Origin: Carnegiea gigantea | Taxonomy: Eukaryota; Streptophyta; Magnoliopsida; Caryophyllales; Cactaceae | Direction of reading: 5' to 3' | Length of the DNA: 64,000 nt | Assembly (NCBI GenBank): GCA_029747015.1 | Contig: JAKOGI010000421.1 | Coordinates: forward strand, 211,001 to 275,000 | Shown: positions 31,948 through 43,566 of the stretch, one piece after another | Layout of the letters: each line of letters opens with the position of its first letter | Numbering within the stretch: position 1 is the stretch's first letter | Notes under the pieces: generated by a model | Seen by the model: only the letters and a program-made list of their open reading frames with translations | What the model was told of the DNA's origin: nothing | The model's database searches: none | Position numbers and translations under genes: made by a program

Positions 31948-34900
31948 TGTAATAACCGGACCTTAAATCATGTTTATTTATTTAATTATGCCATATTATT
32001 AATTTTTCACGTTTATTTATCTTATTTAATTATCCCGATTGGGAGAATTCATTTTGGGTCCCACTTTGCAATTCGAGATTCATTTACCATAACAATTTCG
32101 GGTGAATCAATATTAGGCCCCGGTAAATATGATTAGGTGATTAATTATTTTTCATGATGTCATAAAAATTTGATTTGTAACCATGCAAAAATTTGGCCTC
32201 AAATTCATTAGTTTGGCCCAATACATTTGGGCGCGATTTGCGGCCCAATCCATTTTGGGTTCAATTTTGTCCCGAAAATTTGGTGTGCTTAAATTAACTT
32301 AATCACCATCATTTATACTAAATTATAATTAGCAAAAAACTACTTTTGGTGCTTAAATATCACCCAAGCTATTGAGATAAGTTCAAAGAAAAAAAATCAT
32401 GCTAGTCTAGCCACACATTCTTTCTCTTTCCTCTTCTCCTTTCTTCCCCCACCTCATGTTACAGCTGCTATGTGGCTGAGTTCTAGTCGCAGCTGCCATA
32501 TTCTGCCACTAGCTAGGGCCACCTCCGGCCACCAACCCCTACCCCAAACACCAGCAACCACCACCCCCTACTTGTACCACCACCAAATACCACCTCAATC
32601 TTCTTATATTCAAGCTTGAAGTGAGTAAAAACTCTACCTCTATCTTGATGTATTTTGAGTTATGGTGATTGTTTTAGTTATGATTTATGTTTTCATGATC
32701 AAAATAAATGTTATCATACAAATTTTATTGTTTTTGGGGATGTTAGATATGGTAGAATTGAGCTTGAGCTTGATCAAGCATGTATGAATCAAGAGATTTT
32801 GGAATTGTGTTTGTTTGTTTTAATTGTTGAGATCTAGTATGGAAAATAAGACCAAAGATGGTTGGTGATATTATTTTTACTCATTTAGGGGGCGAGATTT
32901 GGATGAAAACTTGTATGTGGCATAATCTAGGGTTTTATGGCCATGCATGATCTAGTTGAATCTTTGGCATCAAGTGAGTTATTTGAGTTCATTGAGATGG
33001 AATTTGAAGTTTGGATGCATTATAGACTTGATTTATGATGTTATTGATTTTTTTATCAAATGGGTGGAATATGAAAATTCCAACAAATAATTAAAGGAGG
33101 TTGTTTCATTCATCTATGCAAATAAGCAAGCTTATGGATGTGTTTTGAGTAATTTTAATAAAAGAATTGAAAATTTAATGTAGATGATTATGGAGTAAAT
33201 TTAAGTAATATGGCTTTGAAAGGTGATGAGAAGGAATAAGGATTTGTTAAATAATTTTAAGGAATGATTTTAGATGGGGATTTATGTGAAAAGAAATGAG
33301 AAAGCAAAAGCAAAAGCAGTGTGGTTGTGAACTGGTAGAAAATAGGGGTTACTTTGCCAATAAACTGGTAATGATTGGCCAAGCCAAAAATTATATTTTT
33401 GGTGGGTACATATATCAGTAAGTTATCTTTCAAATGCCTTTTGAATCACTCCATTCCGAGTTGTGTGGAAAACGTTATGGCCGTTTTTCCAACTGCGCAA
33501 GATGGATCCAAGCTGTGCACAGTTGTGTTCTAACTCCATTTTAAGAAACCTACTATGGTAATTATGTTTTATACTGTTAATGAAATTTTGAAGGACTTTT
33601 TAAGCTTTTCATATTGGGGTTTTATAGCTCAATTGGATGTCAAGGGTGAAAGATATAAATTTTCTAAAGTAGACCTTCAAACGGTAATATGAGGGAAGAA
33701 AGAAATCCTGACATTTGAAAAGAGTGTCAGGAGTTTCTACATAATTATGGATATTGCAAAGAAATTACAAAGTTTAGTGAGTTTAACAACTTTCATTTTG
33801 TATAAAAGCTTACTTGGGTTGGAAAATCGAGTTAAATGGGCATGAGAATGAAATTGGAGAAGTAAAGAGGGTAGTGACACAAGCTAAGGTTATATGAGCT
33901 TTCCTGAACCTCACAACACCCCTCTTGTCATTAAACCTTCTATTATTCATTTCAGAAACATCAAAAACCCATGTTCCATTTGTATCCATTAAAATACTTC
34001 CATTATCACCTCAATTATTTCATTTTAGTCTATTTTGCTTCAATTTGTTTTCCTTCGAGTTCAATGACCCTAGCTTATTTATTTTTCAAAATCATTTTAG
34101 TGTAACTTATCTTATGTTGAATTGTTTGAATTGTGGATCCCCTTTTTATTAATCAATTTTGATAAAGTTACAAATTATGGGAGTGAAAGTTGTTTACTAA
34201 CTGCATTTACCTATAACCACATTTCTTAAGCAGAAACGAGGACTAGTCTATCGTTTCTCATTGTGCATAAGTATTATCAAGTGAGATTATATTTTAAAGA
34301 CTTCAGGTACGTTCATTGCCTGTATCTTTAGAAATCAGCACGTATTGATCAAAATGATAATGTTTTGATAAGTACATCAATGAATCAGTTTAATCAGTGA
34401 TTTATCATATAATTAGTGACTCCATCAGTTATCAGTTAGAGGGCATTGCCCTTCAGTTACCCGCGCAACTTCAGGTCAGGTCCCCCAATCGGCTTGGCAA
34501 GTATACACCTATCCATAGATCGTAACAACATCAAGGGGGTTCACTATTAGATAATAACTAGCACTTGCAGCTTACATTCATCTCATTCACTGTTTTAACT
34601 TAAAATGAATTGCGAAGTGGGTGCCCAACTAATTTATCCAAAGATCATTTATAATATAGGAATGCATGTACTGAGCTCCGGCTTATAGTTTAAAATATTT
34701 TTCATGTTTTATTTTAGGCAAATGCTTAGTAAATCGCCCTCATGCTACCAAACCAGCTGAAGAGAATAAGTTAAGCAAGGGAATCTAGAGGGATCAACAA
34801 TGATATGGAACATGCATCTTTTAGAGCTGTATTTTGAAATTTTCATAAGATGGAGGTGTAGATTATATGGTGAATTGCTTTACTATGGTGTATAAACCAT

Positions 34901-35113
34901 AGGTGGGTTAACAACTGATTGTATATGGTTTGATAATTTGTAAATGTGTACGGTTGAAGTTATGCCAAACTATGTTATTTCTAGTGCACATACTTCGAGC
35001 CTTGTCCTTTTGGACGGCAGTAATGCCCCTATCATCGAATTTATTAGTCCTAATTCAAGGATTTATTAAGGAGAACGCAATCAGTGAAACATGTTTAATT
35101 TAGGGGTGTTACA
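31948..35113 (+). repeat. 5' LTR of the Tekay-like element (3166 bp)
   Basis: It starts TGTAATAACCGG and ends GGGGTGTTACA, four bases before the primer site. Blocks along its length (CATATTGGGGTTTTA at 33620, GTACGTTCATTGCCTGTATC at 34308, GTACTGAGCT near 34670) recur in order in the solo LTR at 46388-54692 on the opposite strand, supporting both edges. The start cuts into Athila RNase H, so this LTR is the invader. Confidence 0.88.
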
Positions 35114-35117
35114 GATT

Positions 35118-35130
35118 TGGTATCAGAGCC
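35118..35130 (+). promoter_or_regulatory. Primer-binding site, initiator methionine tRNA
   Basis: TGGTATCAGAGCC lies just after the LTR and GATT. This is the common Met-tRNA primer site of Tekay-type gypsy elements. Confidence 0.92.
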
Positions 35131-35409
35131 AGGTTAATTTTTTTTTATGGGATATGGAGTATGGAGAGTAGATATTGGAGGGTGAAAAGGTTGGTTTATT
35201 GAAGGTTATTGATATATTTATGACATTAGAGATTTATGATAGTAGAAATACCTATTTATCTCTCCTATATTCTTCACTTATGTTCTTTCTTATTAGATAG
35301 ATCCATATGTAGTGAATATGATGTCAGGCACTTCTGTGGCCATTCACATCTCCTTACTATATGCTAGTATGGCACATTGTAGACCCAATTTCTGAGTTTT
35401 TATAGTACT

Positions 35410-35961
35410 ATGGTGCATACACGTAGGCTATTGTGGACCTTATCTACAATTGACCATTGGGATAAGTTAAGGACCTGATATCATCACTTTATGATGACTC
35501 GAGCCTTGGGATGGGATGAACCTAGATTTCAGTTTCGTGAGGCTTGGGCTAACATTATCATGAAGCTGTTATTAAGAGAGGAGATTGTGCCGAGAGGGAA
35601 TAACATGGACATTCTATAGTATATATTTTCATTGCACTTTGTATCTCCCCAACTATCACCACCTGCACCGAGCAATCCTCAGCTGCCTGACAACCCAAAG
35701 CCATCGAAACCTAGAGAGGGAATTCCTGTATCTGATAGATCAAATGAGGTCAACATTGTTATAGATCTCCCTGATACACCATAGTTTAGCTCTGATGGTG
35801 ACCTCATGGAAGACTCAGAGAAGGACTCAGAATTAGAGGAGCATCAACTTCATCATGATGATCAGAATACAGAGGTTAGTGCTTCAAACAATAGTTTTGA
35901 CTTAGGCGGCAAGCCTAGGGATGAGTCTGCCCTAGACAAGGATCCATCTAGGAATCATTAG
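35410..35961 (+). pseudogene. Extra reading frame between primer site and gag
   Basis: A single frame of 184 codons from an ATG to a TAG is interrupted only by three nonsense codons: TGA at 35476-35478, TAG at 35617-35619 and TAG at 35782-35784. There is no frameshift. Protein-like text starts MVHTRRLLWTLSTIDHW and includes TRALGWDEPRFQFREAW, a proline-rich middle (SPPAPSNPQLPDNPKPSKP) and an acidic tail (DLMEDSEKDSELEEHQ). All three stops are one C-to-T change from CGA or CAG/CAA. It lies upstream of and separate from gag. I do not recognise the product; additional ORFs upstream of gag are known in other plant LTR-retrotransposon lineages such as Ogre. Confidence 0.65.
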
Positions 35962-36559
35962 ATTGACTTGTATTATATGCTGACATCTCATATAGATTAC
36001 TTTTTGAGCCTATGTGTATATAGTATAACTAGTTGGATAGATGAATTTTGTGCAGGTTATGACATTGCATATAGTTAGATAGGTCTTTCCAATTGTGTTG
36101 ACTAGTCTTGCCTACTTCTAGGCATATGGCGGACTTAGTTTATTGTAGTGCTTTAGTTATGAGGTAGGTGTAAAGGTTGACCTTGGGTGGTCAGTTAGAT
36201 GCGATATTCTTTGTGGAACCATGTATATGTATGTATGCGAGCAATTATGGCAATGATATAATGAAGCTTTGTGTTATGTTTTAATAGTACTTGAGCCTTG
36301 CTAGCTGTATCTATTGTGTATGTGTATCTTATATATCGGTTGTAGTCGGTTGATTAAATTACTCAGTTGAATGGATCGTCAGAATATCAGAATATATGTA
36401 AAACAAGGCAGAAACCCACATAGAAAAAAATTCAGAACGTGGTCAAGGGTCAGGTGACCAGGTTTTATGTAATGTGCCAATAAAAACCTTAGTGGAATGC
36501 CTTTAATTCCTCCTGAGTTGGTTAGCAATATAAGAACTCTAACTATTAACAGACCTTGG

Positions 36560-37310
36560 TGTCTGAGCTTATGAAGCGAATAGCCTCGGTAGCTTCTAAA
36601 ATCCCTCATAAAGTTAATAAATTAGCAGATAGGGTGGGCGATATAACCCTAAAGTATATGATAAAAAGTTTGCCCCAGTGGAGCTAGAAGCATGGATTAG
36701 AGGGATAGAAAAGATTTTCAAAATAGTGGAGGTTCCAGAGGATAAAAAGGTGAACATTTAAGCATTTTACCTGACTGAGGAAGTAGACTTTTTATGGAAT
36801 ACTACTAAAGATAGGCTCTTAGGGCCTTATTTCACTTGGAGTAGATTTCTGGAAGAACTAAAGATGAGTGGTAGTATGACTGCGATGCAGTATGCTAGCA
36901 AATTTACAGAACTATCTAGGTTTGCTCCGGAGTTTGTGTCGCCTGAAAAACTGAAGACGAGGAGATTTGAAGAGGGATTAGCTTTCTATATTCGCAACCA
37001 ACTAGCTGGTCAACTGATTCTTACCTATCAAGAGTTATATTAGCAAGCAGCTAAAGTGGAACGAATGAAGACTGAGTTGAGGGACTTCAACCCGATTAAT
37101 CAGAAGAGGAAGTGCATCGAGCAGGGAGCTTTGAATGAGATTGTAAATCAGTAGAAGTCGGCTCCCGCTCCTCCCAAGCGTCATCCAGCAAACTTAGCAG
37201 AGTCCTGTGGGAAATGTGGAAGAACTAACCATACCACTCCTGAGTGCCGAGTGGGAACTAACAAATGCATGTGGTGCGGTAGAACGGAGCACCTCATTGT
37301 TGCCTGCTTT
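36560..37310 (+). pseudogene. Tekay-like gag remnant with two CCHC knuckles
   Basis: The frame reads KKFAPVELEAWIRGIEKIF near 36670, EEVDFLWNTTKDRLLGP near 36780, and AMQYASKFTELSRFAPEFV near 36880, the capsid blocks of Del/Tekay-type gag. The knuckles are CGKCGRTNHTTPEC from 37205 and CMWCGRTEHLIVAC from 37266. Stops interrupt near 36760, 37040 and 37154. The function would be RNA packaging. Confidence 0.88.
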
Positions 37311-39005
37311 TGAAGATTAAAGGCTGTAGACAAGGGCTCCTACCTTCAAGGCTCGCAGCAGTAGGAAGGGCTTATGTGTTGAACAAGAAGGAAGCTACCA
37401 CCTTTGGTACGGTAGTTACTGAAACTCTCTTTTTAATTTCAAATCCATTTTGTGTCTTGGCTGATTCAATTGTCACTCATTCATTTATATCCACTCGATA
37501 TGCCATACAACTAAGCCTTGAAAATAAGGAGACATAAACTAATTATAGAATTAAGTTACCCATGACTCTAGAGTTTAGTGTCCTATTTCTTATAAACTTA
37601 TTCCAATTACTATTGATGGGATAGTATTCCCTAGAGCTTTAATTCAATTGGATCAGACTTTGATATCATTCTGAAAATGAGCTAGTTATGTACTCATGGC
37701 GTCAAGATAGATTGTGAGAACCTTAAGGCTATTTCAAGGGATGAACAAGGGAGAGAACTATGTTTTATAGGCAAAGAAAGGAAATACCTTGTCCTTTAAA
37801 TTTTGTTATGAAAGCAAGTGAGCTCTTATATTAAGAATATATTGGGTATTGGTATCATGCTATTGACACTTAACCATAAGAAGAAGGAGCAGAAGATATC
37901 TCTGTAGTTTGTGAATTTAGAGATGTTTTCCTAAAGAGCCACTGGGGCTGCCCCACAAAGAGAAATTGATTTTTTTGATATTGAATTAATCTCTGATGCC
38001 CAATGTATCTCTAAAGCCCCATATCGTATAGCCCCAATAGAGCTTAGAAAACTGAAGACTCAATTAGATAAGCTATTACAGAAGGGATTTATCAGACTAA
38101 GTATGTCACCATGGGTGGCCCCAGTTCTATTTGTAAAGAAGAAACATGAAACCTCGAGGTTATGTGTCGATTACAGAGAGCTCAACACGATTACCATCAA
38201 GAACAAATATCCATTGCTCTGAACAGATCATTCATTTCATTGATTGTAAAGAGCAGGAGTATTTGCTAAGATTTATTTGAGATTAGGATACCATCAACTC
38301 AGGATTATACTTGAAGACATTCTCAAAACCACACTCAGGACCAGATTTAGTCACTATGAATTCACCGTGATGTCTTTTGGCTTAACCAATGCTTTCGTGG
38401 CCTTCATGGATCTTATGAATAGAGTTTTCAGACCCTATTTGGACAAGTTTATGGTGGTGTTTATAAAAGATATCCGGATATAATCCAAGGACAGAGATGA
38501 GCATACTGCTCATTTGAGGACAGTGTTTCAGATTTGGAAGGAACATCAATTACATAGCAAATACAAAAAACGTGAGTTCTAGTTAGAAGAAGTGGTATTT
38601 TTGGGGACATATGGTTTCCAAGGAATGGATTAAGGTTAATTTAAAGAAGGTAAAAGCAATTAAAGAGTGTCCAAGGCTCACCAATGTTATTGAGATCATA
38701 AACTTTTCCAGTTTAGCAGGGTATTATCAAGTTCAGGAAAGATTTATCAAAGATCATCTTTCTTAACCAATTTGTTGAAGAAAGATACAAGGTTAGCAAG
38801 AAGATAAAGTGGTAGCTTATGCCTCCCGACAGTTCAAGCCTTATGAGAGAAATTACCCTATGACCCAGGACTAGTGGTTGTAGTTTTTACAATGAAAATT
38901 TGAAAATATTACTTGTATAGAGAACCTTGTGAGATCGATATTAATCATCAAAGCTTGAAGTACATTTTCACTCAAATTAAAGAGTACTTGTTTCTAAAGA
39001 GGGTA
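37311..39005 (+). pseudogene. Tekay-like protease, reverse transcriptase and RNase H remnant
   Basis: The protease at 37310-37537 has ADSIVTHSFISTRYA where the family has a DSGATHSFIS-type site, so the catalytic loop is lost. The reverse transcriptase runs 37960-38790: [52 protein letters not shown], then [18 protein letters not shown] and VVFIKDIRI, in which the first aspartate of the catalytic pair has become lysine. Near 38790 about 60 residues around the RNase H start are missing, and text resumes with VVAYASRQLKPYERNYP and KYIFTQIKEYL-like RNase H sequence to about 39000. Many stops. Confidence 0.85.
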
Positions 39006-40020
39006 TTTGTAGGTGCCTCCTTTGGTATTAATAATGTGCAAGTTGTCTAAGGTGGAAATGTAATCAAAAGTAGGGGTCAAGGGATTCAAATTTCCCACTA
39101 TAATTTAATGCTTGAACTATGGTGGTGATTGTCACCCAACACCAATCACATTTTGGCGGGTAGTTTTGGCCACCTCTGTCAAATGACGAATAATGAAGGC
39201 ACTAATGTACTTATGAGTGCCCGTGCAAGCACACCAAATAATAAACAATTCTGCTTTCCTACACACGTTTTGGCTATCATGTCATCCAAAAATAATATTA
39301 GCCATCAAACCTTGTAGGTAGCAGATGTCTATATTACATATGTCTGTGGCCTTTGCTTTTGTAGGGTCGTAAATTTGAAGCCTCCAACAATATTAGTCTA
39401 ACTTTTGCAACTTGGAAGATGTGATCCTCAACCAAGTGCAGTCAAACCTCCATCAACTATGGACATCTCTAAAGGCATCAGTAAGCACCGGGAAGGGGGG
39501 AAGCTCATTAAACCCCATCAAACTCATTGTATGGTCTGTATTAAACATACAGAAAGAAATTAACACTTTGTTACCCCTATAAGACCTAGCCTAATCCACA
39601 TGAAGGGAACTCAAGTATTCAAACATAAGTCTATTATATGATACACATTTTATTTCCACAAAGTCAAGCCGTCCCAAATTACCAAGTAAGGTTCGCACAC
39701 CATCCAACATCCCTAAAGCCCTTACTGATTCCACATGTCAATGCTTTTGCTCACAAGTCATCCTAGAACTTAATTGCTCATATTTTGTTCTTTGTTCATC
39801 AATAGAAAATAACAAGCATTGAGTACTTAAAGGAAGGATTAAAGGAAAGGTATTATGTTTAGCTCTAGTCCTTATGGGTGCATTTGAAGAAGAAGAAGCC
39901 CTTGATGAGTTCTTAGGAAGGGAGGATGTTTTGGAGGTCTCACCAACTCTTTTCTTACCGATGGTTGGTATGCTACTGTGGATGGAGTGGATGACATTGT
40001 GCAAGTTGCTCCAAATTACT
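39006..40020 (-). pseudogene. ATHILA ORF1-like (env-position) protein remnant
   Basis: The minus strand reads KRVGETSKTSSLPKNSSRAS near 39970, then KYEQLSSRMTCEQK near 39745. Frameshifted text follows with YDPTKAKATDICNIDICYLQ near 39350, and a FG.HDSQ / AELFIIWCACTG / FIIRHLTEVAK series near 39280-39160. The spacing of these blocks matches the ATHILA ORF1-type protein at 17887-19300. It lies 3' of integrase in this element, separated by a 0.7-kb spacer. The product is unknown in function and is broken here. The left edge is the junction with the Tekay-like element near 39005. Confidence 0.6.
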
Positions 40021-40700
40021 CTCTTTTAAGCATAATTGGGGTCAAGCAACAAGCTTCCTTTCTATACTGCCTTCAACCTCAATAGTGCAGGTTAGAATTT
40101 TAGAGAGAGAAAGAGAGTGAATGGGTAGAAGAAGGGGATCAATTCAAATAAAAGTTTTATTGGAAATAAGGACTTATGCGTAGGATAGGAAAAAATTGTG
40201 AAAAAACTGAATGATCTGGTGAGGATTTGAGTGTAGAATAAGGATAAAGTGGAGAGGGCTATCGTGTAGAGAGAGACAGAGAAAAGGAGATTTAAGGAAA
40301 AATGAAGAAATAAGAAGGAATGATATGTTTAGGAATTTTGAAGTGGCAAGTTTAGCACGATTACGCCATATGGCATGTGGCCACCATGCCAAATATGCCA
40401 AATCACTGTGAGAGCTTTTTTGCTTATATTCACGTGGCACGAGAGTGTGATATGGCATTGGTTCCCAATGCCATTTTTATTGTCTAAATTTTTCATCCTC
40501 TCTCTTCTTTTGTCAATCATGTTTTCCACATTTTATTTAACTATTCACCTCTTCCCTTTGTTCTTCTCTCTTTTTTTTTTTTCAATTATTCACCCCTTTT
40601 TCCTTTTTTCCCCCTGCTTTTGGGAAAGTGTTCAATTTTTCAACACACACACAACACACACATCTTCACAAATGTTCACTAATACACATGAAGATAAGAC
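40021..40700 (-). other. Spacer between pol and the ORF1-like gene
   Basis: C/T- and A-rich on the minus strand, with a cluster of near-palindromic GGCATGTGGCCACCATGCC (about 40373-40391) and CACGTGGCAC (40431-40440). No coding frame is credible. The spacer could hold the leader or a splice site for ORF1-like mRNA, which is not testable here. Confidence 0.45.
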
Positions 40701-41879
40701 CTTGACTAATCAAGTAAAGGATGTTTATAGAGTAAGAGACGCTCCACACCCTCTTCACTAGATGTATCAAAAAAGTGCTTCAACCTATGCCCATTGACTT
40801 TAAATGTGTGGTCCTTAGTGTGGTCTTTAATTTCAATTGCACTATGGGAAAATACTATCACCACAATAAAATGACAGGCCCACCCATACCTAAGTTTTTT
40901 GGAAAATAAGTGTAAAATCTAGAATCGTATAAAAGAAATTTTTATCCTAGAGAGAACTCCTTCCCATTGAGGCACTTATTATGAAAAATTTTGGCTCTCT
41001 CCTTACTTAACCGTGTGTTTTTATATGCTTCCCTCCTAGTCTCTTCTAGTTCATTTAAATTCAATCTCCTCTTTTTATTGGCAGCATTCAAATCATAGTT
41101 TAGGATTCAAGTTGCCCACTAAGCTCAATGCTTGAGCTCAATATAACGCAGATGACCATAGACTACCCTATAAGGCGACATGCATAAGGGTGTCCTATTC
41201 TTGGTCACGATCTTTTCCAAGATTTGCTTGATTTGATGATTTGACACTTTCACTTAACCATTAGCTTGAGGATGATATGGGATAGTAAGGCTGTGGATCA
41301 TGGAATACTTTCTCAATGGGGCATCAAAGAATATATTGTTAAAATGGTTTCGTTGGTCACTAATGATTGCGTGAGGCATCCCATAATAGGGAAAAATGTT
41401 CTCCTATAAGAATTTAGTGGCCATTCTAGACTCATTTGTCCTTGTGAGAATTGCCCCAATCGACTTAGACACATAATCTATACATGCAAGAATGTATTCG
41501 TTCCTAAATGAATTGGAAAACAGCCCCATAAAATCAATTCTCTACACATCAAATATATCAACCACAATAATGGGAGTTAGGGCTATCATGTATGTCATAC
41601 TAAGTTTGCCCAATTGTTGGCAATGTATGCATCATTTTCAGCAATTATGGGCATCTTGAATAGGGTGGGCAAATAAAAACTGTATTGAGAATTTTTACAG
41701 CGATTTTCCTCCCACTAAAGTGCCCCACCACACACATAATCATGACAAAAGGTAACAATACTATGAATTTGATCGTTGGGCAAACATCTCTTAATGATTT
41801 GGTCTTGGAAATATTTAAACAAATAGGGATCATCCTACATGAAGATGCTAATCATAGCAAGGAAACGTTCCCTATCAAC
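40700..41879 (-). pseudogene. Athila integrase remnant
   Basis: From 41870 down: PYLFKYFQDQIIKRCLPND near 41820, zinc-finger HDYVCGGH, then GIDFMGPFP-like catalytic text near 41520 and YVSKSIGAILTRTNES near 41465. YGMPHAIISDQRNHFNN near 41370 carries the second catalytic aspartate, and YHPQANG follows near 41250. The C-terminal part (KRRLNLNELEETRREAYKN near 41060, RAKIFHN near 40985) continues to about 40740. Frameshifts and stops are frequent. Translation at the upper edge joins that at 43567 once the solo LTR is ignored. Confidence 0.85.
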
Positions 41880-43566
41880 TGCAACTGCCCGAACCTCAAA
41901 TTTCACTAATTACCATCAATTATCTTAATTAAATTCAATTAAGTTGGGCGTCGCATTTCAATTTGGTATTTTATATGTGTATATCGATTTATGCAATTAC
42001 AAGTTGAATTGGCAGAGTTGCCTCAAAATGAATTCCGTTACGGTCCTAAATAACTCATTCAAATATTAATAAATACCTAAAAGATAGCAAAATAAAACTA
42101 GCTTAATTATAAAAAAATGGGTAATTCCTAGAAAAAAATGTACATACCTACAACAATGAAACAATTAGTATGATATATATAAAAAGAGTGCAATGAGTGA
42201 CAAATTGAAAATGAAAATTCTTTCTTCCAAAGTTTACACCCAAATGGTGTAAAACTTAATCCACAAATATTAGCCAAGAAATTAGCCCAAAATATATTCG
42301 AAGAAAAAAAGAAGAAAAGTGAAGGATTATACAGACCAAAATATCAAAAAAAAAATCTAGACAATTACGATGGTCATAATTTACAAAAAAGTAAAAGGAA
42401 AAAGTTAATTAAAGCTAATTAAAACTACCTAAACTCCCCTTTACCCAGCAACGAACCCCCCCTCAGCCTTCCTATGTTCCCAACCCCTTCTTCCCTATGC
42501 ATCTCTCTTTTCACTCGCCATCAGTGAATGCCGGCCTGCCGCCATCCGCAACATCACCGCCCAATCGTCTTTTTCCTTCTGCTATAAAATCAATAAAACT
42601 TCTTAAACTCACACTAATCGTAAAATTTTACATTTAGACCAGAAGCAAGACCACCTCTATTACTTCAAGTTTTAACGAACATTTTTCATTAAAAAGGAGG
42701 GAGATTTCAAGAACCAAGTACGTATGTTGCTTGTGCTCTTTGAAAACTCACATGCTTTTCCTATTATACAGATTTCATATAATATTCATATAATGAATTA
42801 TTTGACGCCATGTTTTATCACCTAAATAAGTAGGCCCCATCAATTATCAATCATCAGAGCTTACGCCTTTTAGTTTACCTGTGTGGCTACAGCTCAAGTT
42901 TCTAATCGGCCTGAGAAGTGTGCACCTATCTCAAAATCACTTTAGGCATCAATAGGGGCCACTTTCAGATAATAATCGACAAAGCAATTTTACTTACATT
43001 TTTTCTCTCTCCTATTTTTGAACAAAATGTTTTGAAATGCAGGTGCCAAAACAAAGTGAATAGAAAGTCTATTTTATAGCATAAGGATATGCATACTGAG
43101 CTTACGCTCATTATTTGAATGTTTTCATATTTTCGGCTGTTTTAGGTAAGGGATCAGTGAACAACCCTCCTCCTAGTAAGCCAAAAGGTTACAAGAAGTC
43201 AATGAGGGTTGCAGTATTTTATTGAAAGTTAGCTAGCCAAGTACTCACAGTGATTTACAGGCTAGCACTCTTAGGAACATGCTAGTTGTATAAACTTTTA
43301 AATAATGTATTTGCTAAAGTGTCTAAAAATTCTATGATAATTTTGCTATTTATATTACAAATTAGAAATGACATCGAATGTACTTTCTTATTTCCAATGC
43401 TTTGTGGACTTGGTGAATATGTGAGTGATATAGTGATACAGGTAGTTTCAGGTAGCCTTCTTTAGGGGACAACGGTAATGCCTCCAGTCAAAGGACTTCC
43501 ACTGCAATCATAGATAATAAGTTATTAGATTAATATAATCAGGTACTAGGGATTCGAGGCGTTACA
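41880..43566 (+). repeat. Solo LTR B (Tekay-like), inserted in Athila pol
   Basis: 1.69 kb, starting TGCAACTGCCCGAACC and ending GAGGCGTTACA. The flanks TCAAC (41875-41879) and TCATC (43567-43571) differ at one base and fit a 5-bp duplication. Blocks AATCGGCCTGAG, ACTGAGCTTACG and GGTAATGCCTCC match positions in the larger Tekay-like LTRs, so it is a related family. There is no internal region, as left by LTR-LTR recombination. Athila RNase H text ends at one side and pre-integrase text resumes at the other in frame. Confidence 0.75.

Larger units (their letters stand above)
31948..39005 (+). mobile_element. Tekay/Del-like Ty3/gypsy element, 3' truncated
   Basis: A 3.17-kb LTR (31948-35113) is followed by a Met-tRNA primer site, an extra reading frame (35410-35961), gag with two zinc knuckles, a decayed protease, reverse transcriptase and a fragment of RNase H. 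The sequence then changes abruptly near 39005 into minus-strand Athila ORF1-like text. Integrase, any chromodomain and the 3' LTR are gone. The LTR start TGTAATAACC, the end GGGGTGTTACA and the primer site fit the Tekay lineage as I know it; without the chromodomain this stays probable. Confidence 0.82.
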
